DNA of 64,000 nt from Sipunculus nudus (Eukaryota > Annelida > Sipuncula > Golfingiida > Sipunculidae). Shown here piece by piece: positions 36,109-48,225 of this stretch; within the stretch, counting starts at the first letter, position 1, and each line of letters begins with the position of its first letter. A model generated the notes under the pieces. The model was not told the DNA's origin. It saw only the letters and a program-made list of their open reading frames with translations, and ran no database searches. The stretch spans positions 95,402,624-95,466,623 of the forward strand of contig CM049308.1 of NCBI GenBank assembly GCA_026874595.1, written 5' to 3'. The position numbers and the translations under genes were made by a program.

Positions 36109-37070
36109 TAAGCAGGGTCATACACTATGCAAAAATCATTGTAGGTGGCGACACAAGTCTTGTGTACGAGAAAGCCATCAAAGATGCATTTACAAGTCAA
36201 AATGTCAGGCCAATACATCAAACTTCTAGAGAGTGAGGTTCACTGGGCCAACCAAGCTCAGATAAGGTAGGTTGTTGCCCATGTCAACAAAAAGACCATC
36301 AGTCAATTTGACATCTTGATACCCATACTGGAAAACCAATCTGAAGTCCTGCAAACCTGTCAAGAGAAGGTACTATGCTGGTTACCTTTTAAAAATAGTT
36401 TTGGAAATTTTCTCAATACAGCATTTCAGTTGATTCTTAACCTTACATGAAATATTACTCCAGCTATCAGTACTATCAAGCTTTTCATTTTTGCATATGC
36501 ATGGAAATATGTAATCAAACATTTTTTTCCCTTTTCTTCGAAATCATTTTTACATGGCTATACAGGCAACTATGAATAAAAAATTATTTTAAAACATCCA
36601 CATTTTACTTGTATAAAATTTAAGGAGGAAAAAAAGGGGGATAAATATACAATTAAAAACTGTCTATTGGTATTTGTATTTCAAAAGGGTGGCTTTATTT
36701 AATGCATATATGTGTCAGACATGATTTTTGCATTTTTGTAAATAAAAATAATATTTTGTTTTTCAATTGAAATATCTTCAACCAGCAAGTTAACTTGGTT
36801 TATACATGATACATTAATGGGAGGACAGTCTGACGGTTCCAAGTATATGTAATTTATCACTGAGGAAGAATTATTAGTGAGGTAGTGTGATGATACTAGG
36901 ACTGTAAACTCTAGGGATCAATGCAGTATAAAAATTACTATCAAAATGTTATATATAAACAAATTTTTCTTGACTGAATAATAGTCATGATACAATAAAT
37001 CCACAAACTAAACTTTCAACAGTAAAATAACCATAAAATTAAACCATAAGTCTGTGTGAACCTATTAAAA
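36109..37070. repeat. Composite repeat G fragment, then unique AT-rich sequence
   Basis: 36109-36370 continues composite repeat G ('ggtggcgacacaagtcttgtgtacgag'). 36370-37070 is AT-rich without identifiable features. Confidence 0.6.
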
Positions 37071-37072
37071 TA

Positions 37073-38098
37073 CTGTGGTTGCCTTCTTATTTGCGGTGGC
37101 TTCAAATTCACGTTTTTCGCGGATGCCCTGTGACCGCGAAATTGAAACCACGCAGATTTGAATGCATACCAGGCCATGAGTATAAACTTTAGTAACTGCC
37201 GATGTTCGTGATTAATCTTCAGCCACCTAGTGATGTCCATCGAGCCTGGTGTATTTACTTTAACTTAAAGTGATTCATGGAGAATAACGAGTGCCATTTA
37301 TAGTAGTATCGTTTTGCTTTGATGCGTAAACCGTGTCTTTTGCATTTTTTCCAACACGAATGGAAAGTGTCAATGCATGCCCGGCAATAATATACACGCG
37401 TGCACGTTTTTCTCGCGGTGTTTCACCTGTATTTTAATTAGTGACCCCTATCGGATTCTTTTGAAGTGTATATGTGCCAAGCTATATGACATCCAGTGGC
37501 GCTTTAAATGAATATTTAATAGTATGGACTCTTTCATATTGTGCCGTATTTTTTTATTATAAATGAATAAAATTTGCTACCTAAAGTAGTGAAAGCTGCT
37601 GCTAGAGTCGCGCCACCTTGTATCTGTATAAAGGACTAATGCCGATGTCACAACCGAAATCCAATGACCCGCCAAGCTATGTGTGAAAACTTTAATACTG
37701 GCCTTATCAAGACAGTTTCCCTAAACTTATAACACGGTTGTGTAGTCACAGGTTGGTTTCTCACACCTTTACTGACATGTGAGTTGTTTTGATTGAGACT
37801 TGGCCTTGAACTATTTACAGCCAGCGTGGTCAACGCTTCCTGCACGCGTCTGCTCAGCCGTCCGTGGCTGTTCAAACATGCGATATCCAGACAGAGAAAT
37901 AGTGGGCATATAATAGATAAAAGTGAAATCAGCGATTTATGGAATAATTTGGTCAGTACATTTTAAAAATTTGTATATTTGATAAGTAAAATATACTATA
38001 CTACACTTATGACAGAGCGCGAAAAAGGAACCCCGTGAAAGTTTTGAAAATAAGAAAACCGCGAAAATTCAGCCCCGCCGATATAAAGGCAACCGCAG
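37073..38098. mobile_element. 1026-bp TIR transposon with TA duplication
   Basis: The ends are CTGTGGTTGCCTTCTTATTT and, inverted, CTGCGGTTGCCTTTATATCG, flanked by TA at 37071-37072 and 38099-38100. TIR similarity continues inward ('gcggtggcttcaaattcacg' against 'cggcggggctgaattttcgcgg'). The TA target and CTGCGGTTGCC end suggest a Tc1/mariner-type non-autonomous element. No transposase frame was seen; the 75-residue minus-strand frame at 37648-37875 has no recognisable motif. Confidence 0.75.
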
Positions 38099-38100
38099 TA

Positions 38101-38556
38101 GTCAGCTAAACAAAATAATTAGAACTTCCATGATCTCTGACAATGTTCATCACGTCCCACTGGTGAATTTGTCAATTAAACAGTAATGTCTGTGACATAA
38201 ATAGTCCTCACATCTCACACACATCAGACGAATCTATTGCTCCCATTTATGACCTTATTTCTCTTTGTGACTGAGTGTGTGTTATGACTGAGTATTCTTT
38301 ATATCTGCCCCAGTAAATGGCCACTCATTAAGGCTGGGTTCATAATTAAAGACATGTTCACAGCCATTTAATTCACATGTGTGTTGCCATAGTGATTTAT
38401 CAGGTCTATCTGACACCGACATGGTCTGCTGGGTACCTGATATCTCTCCATTCTGTGACTATCATTTTATATCATAAACCCTTGAATTATATTTCTTATA
38501 AATTTATGCTCAGCAAATAAATCAAGTATATATTTTAAATTCATTTGAGTAAAAGT
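38101..38556. other. No gene recognised
   Basis: Unique intron sequence with moderate AT content. Confidence 0.55.
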
Positions 38557-38557
38557 A

Positions 38558-38930
38558 CAGTGAAACTCCTACTTGTGGACAACTCAGTAAGGCAGACATC
38601 TCACTAATGGGACACTAAATCTTAGTCCCTTTAATTTTGCCTCTATATTATGTTTAATGTAAACTCAGTAAAGCTGACAACTCACTTTCTCGGAACAACA
38701 GACAAAATCTCCTGTCCCGCAAGCATTACCAGTACATATTACGATCCTCTAAAGCAGACAGACATCACAAGTTCTATTTTTGTTCATATATTTGCGATGG
38801 CGCTCGGTGGTCATGACCTTGTACGACCTTTTTTTTGTCAAAGATACAGCCGGGGGACAAGCCTAATTTGGTCAACCACTGGAATGTTATATGTAAATAT
38901 ACAGTATCGAAATTGTTGTTAATTTCTATA
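38558..38930. mobile_element. Pogo/Tigger-like MITE fragment, left end only
   Basis: CAGTGAAACTCCTACTTGTG after a TA at 38556-38557, followed by 'gacaactcagtaaggcagacatctcac' and a diverged repeat of it near 38660. The opposite TIR is not visible, so the right limit is arbitrary. Confidence 0.5.
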
Positions 38931-39029
38931 AATATGTTGATATTAGTTAAAATTTATGGTGCAATGGAAATATTTGTTTAGCTGAAGAGTCTCAATATTA
39001 AAATTGCCCATGAACATGTGGGAATACAT

Positions 39030-39190
39030 GTCAGTCCCTGGGACCTAATTCCTGGTTTCAAAGAAGTTTTAAAAAGGACCTGTGTGGGTTTCAGATTTTC
39101 AGGTTTTAATTTGTGCCCCTGTGAGTACCCAATGAGTGACAGACAAAGACTTATCACTGTAGCCAAGCAGGACAAGAGTCAGCACACAAA
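39030..39190 (-). mobile_element. Decayed T^T-class terminus
   Basis: 'ggacctaattcctggtttcaaag', 'gattttcaggttttaatttgtgccc', 'gacaaagacttatcactgtagccaagcaggac' and 'agagtcag' follow the order of the intact end at 35200-35410, but the final TCAGCTGAGCTAAAA is lost. Confidence 0.5.
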
Positions 39191-39539
39191 ACTTATTCTT
39201 AACTAATACAGCACTCACAGAACACCGACCTCTGCAAGGCAGCTTATTACGCCCAGATGGCATCGTCAGAAATGCAGCATTATTCTTCATGGATCCAGAA
39301 GGTGATCTGAATCACCCCAAAATTTAATGACATGTAATTGTTCCTTTAATCACCGCTAAGCTATTCTGGAAATTTCATCAAAATCCATTAATAACTTTAT
39401 GAGTAATGTTGCTAACAGACAAACTAAATGAACATAGGTCAAGAGATTGAGAAAAATGATGTGGAAAAAGTCAATAATTAGCAATAATAACAAGAAAGAA
39501 TAGTTTGTAATCGAAATAAGAATTTGACATGTTTTGAAG

Positions 39540-40400
39540 ACCTTGAACTTTTACTTATTAAAAATGCACATACAGCTTCAAGGAATCGTCCCAATACATG
39601 ATATGTGTAAGTTACAAAGTAATTCCTTCAAAACTTTGGTCAGTAGAATGCTAAATATAAGACAAGAACAAGCAAGAAGGAAAAATTGAGGACAACTGAC
39701 AAACAGACAGATAAACTGACAAAGTGACACATCTGAGATAACAGATGACAAGATAAGCTTATGGAAAGTTAAAGAGGAACAAATTGAGCTACATGTATAA
39801 TTTATGTAGGTAATTTTGGAGATGTGGCCAAACAATGATATTTTCAATTGCAGTGTGTCAAGTGCAGCACCCCATAGTGGTTATTTTCTTAAAATGAAAA
39901 TTTAACTTTCAAGGTATTAGTGTAAGACATAAGATGTACCAGTTTCAAAAGGATTCCTGCAAAACTGTGGCCTGTAGATTGTTAATGGCAAAATAAAAGA
40001 ACCAGCAAACAGGCAAATTGAGGTTAAGTTAAAGACAAACAGACATACTGACAAATGGCCACAAGATTGAGACCAATAAACTAGACCAGATAATGGAGAT
40101 GACACGTATGAAGGAATTGAGCCTAATTTTGAGACGATAGGACTATTATTGATGAAGTTATGACAAAAACAAAATTTCAACATTTTTCAAAGACCCTGAC
40201 TTTGAGCTTTGACTGATATTGACCAAAAACAAAAGACTTCTTGGACTTACGGTTTTCTATCAACTTAGTTAGTTTGAAGGCAATCACTGCAAAATTGTGC
40301 ACTGTAGAGAGAGTCTACAAACAAACAGACAGACGGACAGACAGACATGAGCAACTGACCAACATGCTTGCTAAAATCGAAGATTTCTGACAAGCAACAA
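39540..40400. repeat. Diverged direct repeats, about 330 bp, three copies
   Basis: Landmarks 'ttcaaaactttggtcagtagaatg' (about 39627), 'tgcaaaactgtggcctgtagattg' (about 39957) and 'ctgcaaaattgtgcactgtagag' (about 40285) are each followed by AACAGACAGAC-like runs. The spacing is about 330 bp. Confidence 0.65.
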
Positions 40401-40984
40401 ATGCCAAAAACATTCCCTCCTTGCTAGAGGTAAAACACATGTGACCTGACAATGAAACAGTTACTTAAGGCTACACACTTTTTTTTCCTGTTTCAATAAG
40501 CTTGGATCTTTCAACATATTTTACAAACATCTGCATGAAAGTGTATCTGATTACTGGCCACCCATATTCAAGCTCACAGTTCACATGTTAATATATGGAA
40601 CAAGTAACAGAAAGTCAAGGCACATAAAACATGTGATATTTACATAAATCAGCAATATCATGAATAATGTACCCTTTAATTTGTAGTGTTTTCCCTTTGT
40701 TCTCCTGTTTGTTTAGTTTTCTTATTAATGTTTAGTATCATAAATGTTTCTGTAAATATATTTGTTGGAGACATCAAAAGGTATGTTTGTTGAATTTTTT
40801 TACTGCATATGAAAGCATGTCTGCAAAAGGTGATGAGATCGACAGCTTAATTTGTCAGGTGCAGGAAATAACATGGTTCACCATAAAGATGGGACTTACA
40901 CTCTGGTTTTTTCATTCACATATTTTTTTTTTTTATTTCTCAAACCCTAGCTGAATGTAAAGCTTACAAGCTGTGTAGCTGTGG
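40401..40984. other. No gene recognised
   Basis: Unique AT-rich sequence with a T-run at about 40921-40934. Confidence 0.55.
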
Positions 40985-41700
40985 ATCACTGTGGCTGAAT
41001 TTGGAAGTGCATATTTCAAGCATGACCACTGTAAAAGTATGACAAAGCGATCTGAGATGTATACATATCCCCAATTTCAGGCTGATATATCAAATCCCTC
41101 CTGAGAATTAAGCAGGGACATAAACTGTGCAAAATTTATTGTACATGGCACCACCAATCTTGTATACGAAAAAGCAATCCAATATGTATCAATATGCACA
41201 ATTTCAGGCTGATATATCAAATCCCTACTGAGAAATAAGCTGGCACATACACTGTGCTAAAGTCTTTGTAGATGGCAACACAAGTCTTGTGAATAAGAAA
41301 GCCATTAAAGATGCATGGACAGGTCAAAATATCAGGCCAACAAATATATTTATACATCAAACTTCTCTGGAGTCAAGTGCGCTGGGGTTACCATGCTTAA
41401 GTGAGAAAGGCAGTTGCCACGAGTGAACTAGAACAAATTGCTTGCACCCGCTACTGCACTGAATGAATTCTTGACCTGCACCTGGTTGCACTGAGTGAAC
41501 TCTTGACCTGTACCTGGCTGCACTGAACAAACTCTTGACCTGTTGCATAATCTGACACAGTTGGCAGTCTGCCAAAGTTTAAGTAGATCAAGACTGACCT
41601 TTGGCCTGTTGCCAAATCTGAAATGGCAGTCTGCCAAGCTATAAATAGATACAGTCTCAATCTTGGCCTTAAGGTAAATCTGTTTACACATACTGAAAGA
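40985..41700. repeat. Composite repeat G, second copy
   Basis: About 122-bp units ('caatttcaggctgatatatcaaatccc' at about 41071 and 41198) are followed by short units 'actgagtgaactcttgacctg' at 41440-41560 and 'agctataaatagat', in the same order as at 21700-22560. It supplies the empty-site sequence for the Helitron at 31898-36108. Confidence 0.8.
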
Positions 41701-41990
41701 ATTTGGCTAGAATACTTTTTTTCAAACTGACATATCCATAAGATTTTTTTTCAAAATCTTTAGAATAATAAAAGATGTAGTCCTTTCAAAGTTAAAGGTC
41801 CAATAATTCTTCAAAAATCATTTGAGTAAACTTGAACAGAAGAGGACTATTGCAGTCCTCAGTTCGAAATAGGCTTACTTATCATTTTAGTAAACTTGAA
41901 CAGAATAAGACTGTTGTAGTCCTCAGAAATAGGCTTACTAATGACTGCAAGACCAACTTCAGCTTTTATAACTCTACCAAAAAAATAACA

Positions 41991-44900
41991 AGGGACCTAT
42001 GGGTCACTGTGCTCAGCTGACGTTAACCTTGAAGGTAAAAATCTAAAATAATATCAAATGGAGATAAAGTGTAAGAGGAAGAGGTAATAAAGGCCATGGT
42101 TTGTTAATATGATTGGTTTGTATTGATGAGCAAGAAATTGTTGCAAAAAATATTTTGTGACCTGACCATGTGTTTCCTAATGTTGAAACTAAAGCATGTG
42201 ATCAGTTTGTGAAAAAAATGATCTGTACTATTACCATGATCATTAGTTGGTTTTTCGATTAACTGTTGACATTTCAATAGTTTACACATTTGTTCAATTG
42301 AAAATTGATTGGGGTGGTGATATGAGAATAACTGTACACCTGTCACAGCAGGGGATCTCCCCCAGTGACTGTAACAAATCAGAAACCCTGGCATAGCTGA
42401 CTTCCAGTGACCTGGAGTGGGACCCTGCATCTGTAATCAAAGCAAGTGACTACAGAAACCATTTGAAAAGCTAAGAGAAAATGGCCCAGCTTAAATGAAC
42501 CTCTGTAAATTATAGAATAATGGACATGAGCTAAAGCATATGGACTGTGTAATAAATGAAACCTTTGGCCTGAAACCATTTAGTGATGCACCAAGGGAAA
42601 AAATGGGCCTACAGTAAGTGTCATATAAAAGTTCCATTTCATAAACAAATAATGTGTGAAGGTAATTAAATTTTCAAAAGTTAAATATATGGCCATATGA
42701 GTTAAAAATTAATCCCACAAAGTTTGACCAATATTCCTAATTTTAAAAACTAGGTTTAACAGTATTATTCACACCTAGGCCCCGCCAATTTTAAGAGACA
42801 TGAATGAAATGCTACCAAGTATTTATATCTTCTTAAATCTTGTCAGTTAGCACTTACATTAGGTCCTTATATTTTACCATATTTGAATATTAGGATTAAA
42901 TTCCAGAAAATTTTGTTCTTTAAAAAAATCAAAATTGTCCAAGTCTTGACAAAAAGAATTTTTTTAACATAAAAATTATAAGCTTTGTCTTGTATATTAG
43001 TCCTGTGTATCGAAGCGGTGGGTCAGGGAGGGGTCTCTGTTGTTACTGTTCATCGCTGAAAAAATGTGAAATTACAAGATTCATCTTGTTTTGAGTACAC
43101 GTCTGTCAACAGAATGGGGTGGGGGGGGGGGGGGGGGCGGGAGAGAAAGGCTCCCTGTGGTATTTATGCTGGCAGCCTGATCAAGCTCAACAAGAGAGAG
43201 GGCTTGCCTGAGTGATGGGATTACATAATAGCCTGGGGAGCATTGAGAGTTGCACTGAATGACCTACAGTGACCTCAGTGGACTGCTTGACAATGTAAGG
43301 GAATACAACAAGAGCCTCCAAACAAATTAAATCACCAGCCTAATTTTGCAGCTTTCATTTTCAAATTTCAGATTTTAACAGATTAAATCCTTATGTGTAC
43401 ATGCTGTGAAAATAACATCCAGAGTACTTACAGGAAAAAATCGTGCCGTGGCCAAAGTTTAAGGTACTGATTTTATATTTATGCTAATAACTTAAAAAAA
43501 ATGCATTTTCAGATCTAATTTTCGGTATACAATTGAATCTTGATTAAATGATATTATATTCCTGAAAAAAAGTCTCAGCCATTCTTATTTTAAGTGAGTA
43601 AATATATATCCTGATTTTTTACAAGGTGCATTATGTTTGGGCCTGTAACTTCAACAAATTATGCAATACTGACCGAAATTTTGGTATGTACATAGGAAAT
43701 GTATGGAAGAATATGAATATTTACAATTACATCTACCAGGTAAACAAAAGTAGGGTCATGATGCTAGAAAATACAAATACATTAAGGCTTCTAAAAAACT
43801 TCAATAGCTAGACTAATTTTTAAGCTTATACTTTCAAATTCAAAATTCATCAGATTAAATCCACATGTAAACTGGCTGTGAAAATTAAATCAAATGAACT
43901 TATAAGAAAAAAACGTGACATGGTCAATTTAGGCAATTTTAAGGTACCTATTTTTTATTTTTGCTAATATTTTAAAAAATTTTAACAGATTTTGATCTAA
44001 TTTTGGGTATACAATTTAATTTTGATTAATTAAAGATATATTACTGTAAAAAGTCCATAGCTTTAAAATGTTTTGTTTTAAGTGATCAAATATCTTTCCT
44101 GATTTTTTACAAAATGCATTATGTTTGAGCCCATAACTTTTTTTAAATCATATAATACAGACCTAATTTCTGACATGTACATAGGAACTACATAGAGGAA
44201 TATTTATGGTAAATATGAGGAAAAACAGGTGAGTGGTTTCGTTGTTAGGCTGTCCTGAAATGTGAAAATAGGTTTTTAATAAAAAATTGAGGTTTTTCCT
44301 TAATTTCTCAAAGGAACAAAGTCGCAAAGACCCCGTTTTCAGCTTGGTAGGAGATCTCGGGGACATCTAACATTATGCCAACAACCTTGGGAGCATGGAG
44401 AGCTGCACTGAATGACCAACAGTGACCACAGTGGACTGCTTGACAATGTAAGGGAATACAACAAGAGCCTCCAAAAAAATTCAAAAACTAGCCTAATTTT
44501 GCTGCTTTTATTTTCAAATTTCAGATTTTAACAGATTAAATCCCTATTTGTACATGCTGTGAAAATTAGATCCACAGAACTTACAGGAAAAAACGTGCCA
44601 TGGTCAAAGTTGGGCAAAATTTAAGGTACCAATTTTTTATTTTTGTTAATATTTTAAAAAATTTAAAAGATTTTGATCTTATTTTGGGTATACAATTTAA
44701 TTTTGATAAAATTAAGTTATATTACTGGAAAAAAGTCCATAGCTTTAACATGTTTTGTGTTAAGTGATCAAATATCTTTCCTGATTTTTTCCAAAATGCA
44801 TTATGTTTGGGTCCATAACTTTTTTAAATTATATAATACAGACCTTATTTCTGGCATGTACATAGGAACTATATAGAGGAATATTTATGGTAAATATGAG

Positions 44901-45200
44901 GAAAAACAGATGGGTGGTTTCAATATTAGGCAGTCCTGAAGTGTGAAAATAGGTTTTTAATAAAAAATTGAGGTTTTTCCTTAATTTCTCAAAGGAACGA
45001 AGTCGCAAAGACCCAGTTTTCGGCTTGGTAGGAGATCTTGGGGACATCTAACATTATGCTTAATTTTGGATTCCTAGGTCTTACGGTTTCAAAACGTGCC
45101 ACATCTACGGACGGACGGACGGACGGACGGACAGACGGACGGACGACGGACAATGGACCACGACTATAGCTCAGATGACTTATAGTCAGCTGAGCTAAAA
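41991..45200 (-). mobile_element. T^T-class (Helentron-like) element, both ends
   Basis: It runs from AGGGACCTATGGGTCACTGT with CTCAGCTGA to TCAGCTGAGCTAAAA. The first 440 bp match 12267-12560 plus 13790 onward, so the pair defines one subfamily. The right half has three modules with the 'tgcattatgttt(g)ggcc(c)ataact' phrase. A region at about 42450-43310 is unique to this copy and holds a long G-run (43119-43139). The host on both sides is element family E. Confidence 0.78.
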
Positions 45201-45214
45201 AACCCAATCTAATT

Positions 45215-46235
45215 TTTTACAATTGAAAGAACTCTACCCTAGGAATACTTGTGAAAAATTAAATGACTCAGCTTGAGTTTCATCATAAAACATTTTTAAA
45301 CTGGAAGAGGCTCAAGTAATGAGTTTTTTCCGTAAAATATATCGATATTGGTTGCACCACAAAAACTGCAATTTTAAATATGAGTCATGTGACCAACATT
45401 TGCACAAAACCTGTTGATGCTAGCTCCTGTTATTTCTGAGATTGTTATGTCAGTGTGCTTATTTGGCCAAATGACTAAGTTCAAATTCCTGTAGTTCAGC
45501 CAAAATTCATCAAACCCAAACCATTTTAACAAACTTGAGAGCTTATCTCTGGGATTGTTTCTGTGAATTATTTTATAATTTGGCTGAATGATTTCAGAGA
45601 AGATTTTCAAAAGTGTTTTAGTTTTTTCCCAGTAAAATATAAGTGGCGCCACAAAACAATCAATCAAATAACATTTGATATATGACAGATTTTGTATAAA
45701 ATTTGGGGATGCTAGCTCCTGCTATTCCTGAGAATTTATGGATTTATGTACTGATGACCTATGACCCTCGAACAGAAAAGGCTGATGCTTGTGGCACCAC
45801 AAATACCTCTAATTCATATATGAGTAATTTGACCAACATTTGCATAAAATTTAGTGATGACAGCTCCGGCCATTTGTGATACTGTAATTTTAGGATCCTT
45901 TTTTTGCCAAATGACTAAGTTCAGCTTCCTGTAACTGGGCCATAATTCAAAATTCATTCAAACAAGATAGTGATAGTTTAAGAGATTACTTCTGTGAAAT
46001 ATTGCACAATTTGGCTGAAAAGTTTCGGAGATTTTTATTTTTTTTAACTTTTTCCCCTTAAAAAATCTTAGTAAATGCAGATAGGAAAAGATTAAGCAAA
46101 ATCTGATACATTTTTTTAGATGACTGTTTTTCACATAAAATTTTCAAATGCTAGCTCCAACAGTTTTTAAGATTAATGTAAGGTCGACAGACGACAGATG
46201 ACACTGCGCCATAGAAAACGCTCACAGGTTCTCTA
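45215..46235 (-). mobile_element. Element family E, second copy
   Basis: Units as at 23160-24038 end in 'aggtcgacagacgacagatg…gctcacaggttctctaaaaaa'. Landmarks 'atttgcataaaatttagtgatgacagctcc' and 'gctagctcctg(t/c)tatt' repeat about every 300 bp. Confidence 0.65.
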
Positions 46236-46851
46236 AAAAAGATTACCTGACAATAATGAATCATCCAATCAGCTGCCATTAACCACAACAGTGTTATGAA
46301 GTGTGATACAGGGAGACGAGAACCTACCTGTTGTTGGAGTTATTCAGCAGTTTCTGTGCAGATGGCGCTCCAAGTGGCGTAATACTGACTATGGCGAGTG
46401 CTCCAAACCCACAGAGAGAGGGGTCCATCCTGCAGCCCGTCAGTGCCACCATTTTGATGTACCATTAATGTGGACCGCAGACATTAAACCATGTTACACA
46501 ACAAATTATCTCCCGTGTCTCGAAAGCCTCGTGATCACTTCAACACGGCTTCAAAGAAAGATTCTTCCCAGAGTCAATGGTACAAATGATGACCATTTTG
46601 TATTGTGAGACTTAGTCAGCTATGTCTGAATTACATTCTGGTGAGGATAAACTGTTTGATCATGGGCATGCAGTTTGATCAAATAGAAATTGGAGCAAAA
46701 TTAAAAAAGGAGTGTTCATCTAAGTTTTGAATCATGATTTAATTCTGGAAGTTTTCTATTTATTTTAAATGACTTGTTTTGACTGACTGAATGCCTTCTT
46801 GTTATCACATGTAATTAGCTGCTGCATCCTCTGCCTCATTACTGTACTTAC
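46236..46851. other. Low-copy intron island next to the exon
   Basis: Apparently non-repetitive and GC-richer than average at 46370-46470. A 101-residue plus-strand frame (46303-46608) and, on the minus strand, an open stretch ending NNSNN before a GTAGGT donor-like site near 46327 are both possible exons, but neither resembles SLC5, and the exon junction to 10454 skips them. Could be a regulatory or alternative-exon region; not supported as coding. Confidence 0.35.
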
Positions 46852-46956
46852 ATTAAGTTCAAACGCTCCCACACCTACACCTGCTGCCGCTCCTGATCCT
46901 GCCAAACCAATGAAATGCTCGCTCCCGATGTTACTGGCAAACAGCGATGCTCCCAC
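46852..46956 (-). CDS. SLC5A: SLC5-family Na+/solute symporter, exon (first visible)
   Basis: Internal exon of 105 bp (35 codons, phase 0 at both ends), acceptor TTACAG and donor GTAAGT. The peptide is [20 protein letters not shown] followed by [15 protein letters not shown]. By alignment from memory with SGLT-type transporters ([19 protein letters not shown]…GGFEWN), this is the broken first core helix that lines the substrate and Na2 sites. The Asn of ASN, the His of (G/E)HF and the Phe-Glu of FEL, which contact sugar in SGLT1, are all kept. Glu replaces the usual Gly before His, and Leu replaces the Trp of FEWN. The upstream exon (expected to end in …AGR…W-P) was not found in the remaining 17 kb. 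Confidence 0.95.
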
Positions 46957-47794
46957 CTGTAATACAACAAACCTACAGTCACTGTATCATATCCACACAG
47001 AGATGGCAGAGCAATTTTTGAAGTGAGAGGGCACCATGTTAAGAACAAGGGACCCATGGGTCACTGTGCTCAGCTGAAGTTTGAAATTTTTTCAAATGCA
47101 AAATATGCAAAATATTCTATTGTAATGTTTATCATTTATATAAGAACATGAGAAGCTAAGATGAAAGGGGCCCTCCTACTTGGTTATAGCAAAATTCTAA
47201 ATATATGATTGCAAACTAATACTCTGACAAGAGTAAAACAGTAAAAGTTTTGAGATACTGTGATGCATATGAAAATTTACAGATGGACAGGCAAGTGGAC
47301 AGAATGGACTAATACCTTTATTTCACTTTCAAGGGAATAATGCATTTAAGTTTATATATAAGCCTATTTTTCTCAGCATATCCACTTTATCCATTAAAAG
47401 TTATTATCTGAATCATTTTTTTTATTTACAAGTTTTATAAATTTTTAATTAAAAAACTGAAAATATAAGTTAAAATATTAGAATTGTTACAATCATTATA
47501 TATCCAGAGTGTAGCTAAAATTGGGTCATATTATGCATACACATATATTTTATTATTTTTTAAATCATAAATGTTAAAACTGAATGTAAAAGAAAATAAT
47601 GCCACAACATGGCATCTACAAGATTATTCCTTGAATCACTATAAAAAAGTTTTGCACATTGGAGTTTTCAGTACATGCTTAATTTTATTCACCAAAATAA
47701 AATAAAAGATTCAGTAGATTTGATAAAATGAAACATCTTTTCAAATAAAGTATACACACTGTTGGTTGAATGAGGGACAAACAATATCATTGTG

Positions 47795-48222
47795 CTAATT
47801 ACGAATTTCAGGTGAATTAGCCAATTCACTGCAGAGATATGAGTGATTTTAACCCAAGGCAAATGAACAGATGGACACTGTGCAAATATGGTTACAGGTG
47901 GCGCCACCAATTTCTGTGTATGTTATAAAGCAAACCAAGGGCTACATTTGTATCAATTTTATTTCCTGATCGGTCAAACGGTTCCTGAGATATGAGGGTT
48001 TATGTGTGGAAACAGACGCACAAATGGAAGCTGGATAGAGAGAAGGTCAGAGGTCAACGCAAATTGGTTAGGCACTAGTTCACATGTGACCCGATTATTG
48101 GTATAAATTTCGGAAAAATTGGTCCATTATTCTCAGAGGAGCATTCTGGAAACTACCGTGGCAGCGGCGGAGGAACCCGGTCAATAACATAGTATCCACA
48201 AAACTACGTTTTGGCAGATACA
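47795..48222 (-). mobile_element. Helitron family B, 5'-end fragment
   Basis: It contains 'gcagagatatgagtgattttaaccc', 'acaggtggcgccacc', 'gatcggtcaaacggttcc', 'agaggtcaacgcaaattgg' and the 5' end (plus strand …ACGTTTTGGCAGATACAA at 48222). The 3' part with the hairpin and CTAG is absent. Confidence 0.75.
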
Positions 48223-48225
48223 AAA

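Larger units (their letters stand above)
10455..46851 (-). other. 36.4-kb SLC5 intron packed with repeats
   Basis: Its limits are the donor GTAAGT after the exon 46852-46956 and the acceptor before 10454. Coding continuity (FELN joined to ACILL) leaves no room for a missing exon. Nearly all recognisable content is transposon-derived or tandem-repeated. No other host gene was found in it on either strand. Confidence 0.88.

Noticed and set aside
42104-42430. 108-residue minus-strand frame
   Set aside because: The same stretch in the paralogous element (12267-12560 and 13790 onward) does not keep the frame.
46303-46608. 101-residue plus-strand frame as a gene
   Set aside because: No recognisable family and no splice context. 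It lies just inside the intron next to an exon on the opposite strand; kept only as a low-confidence island.
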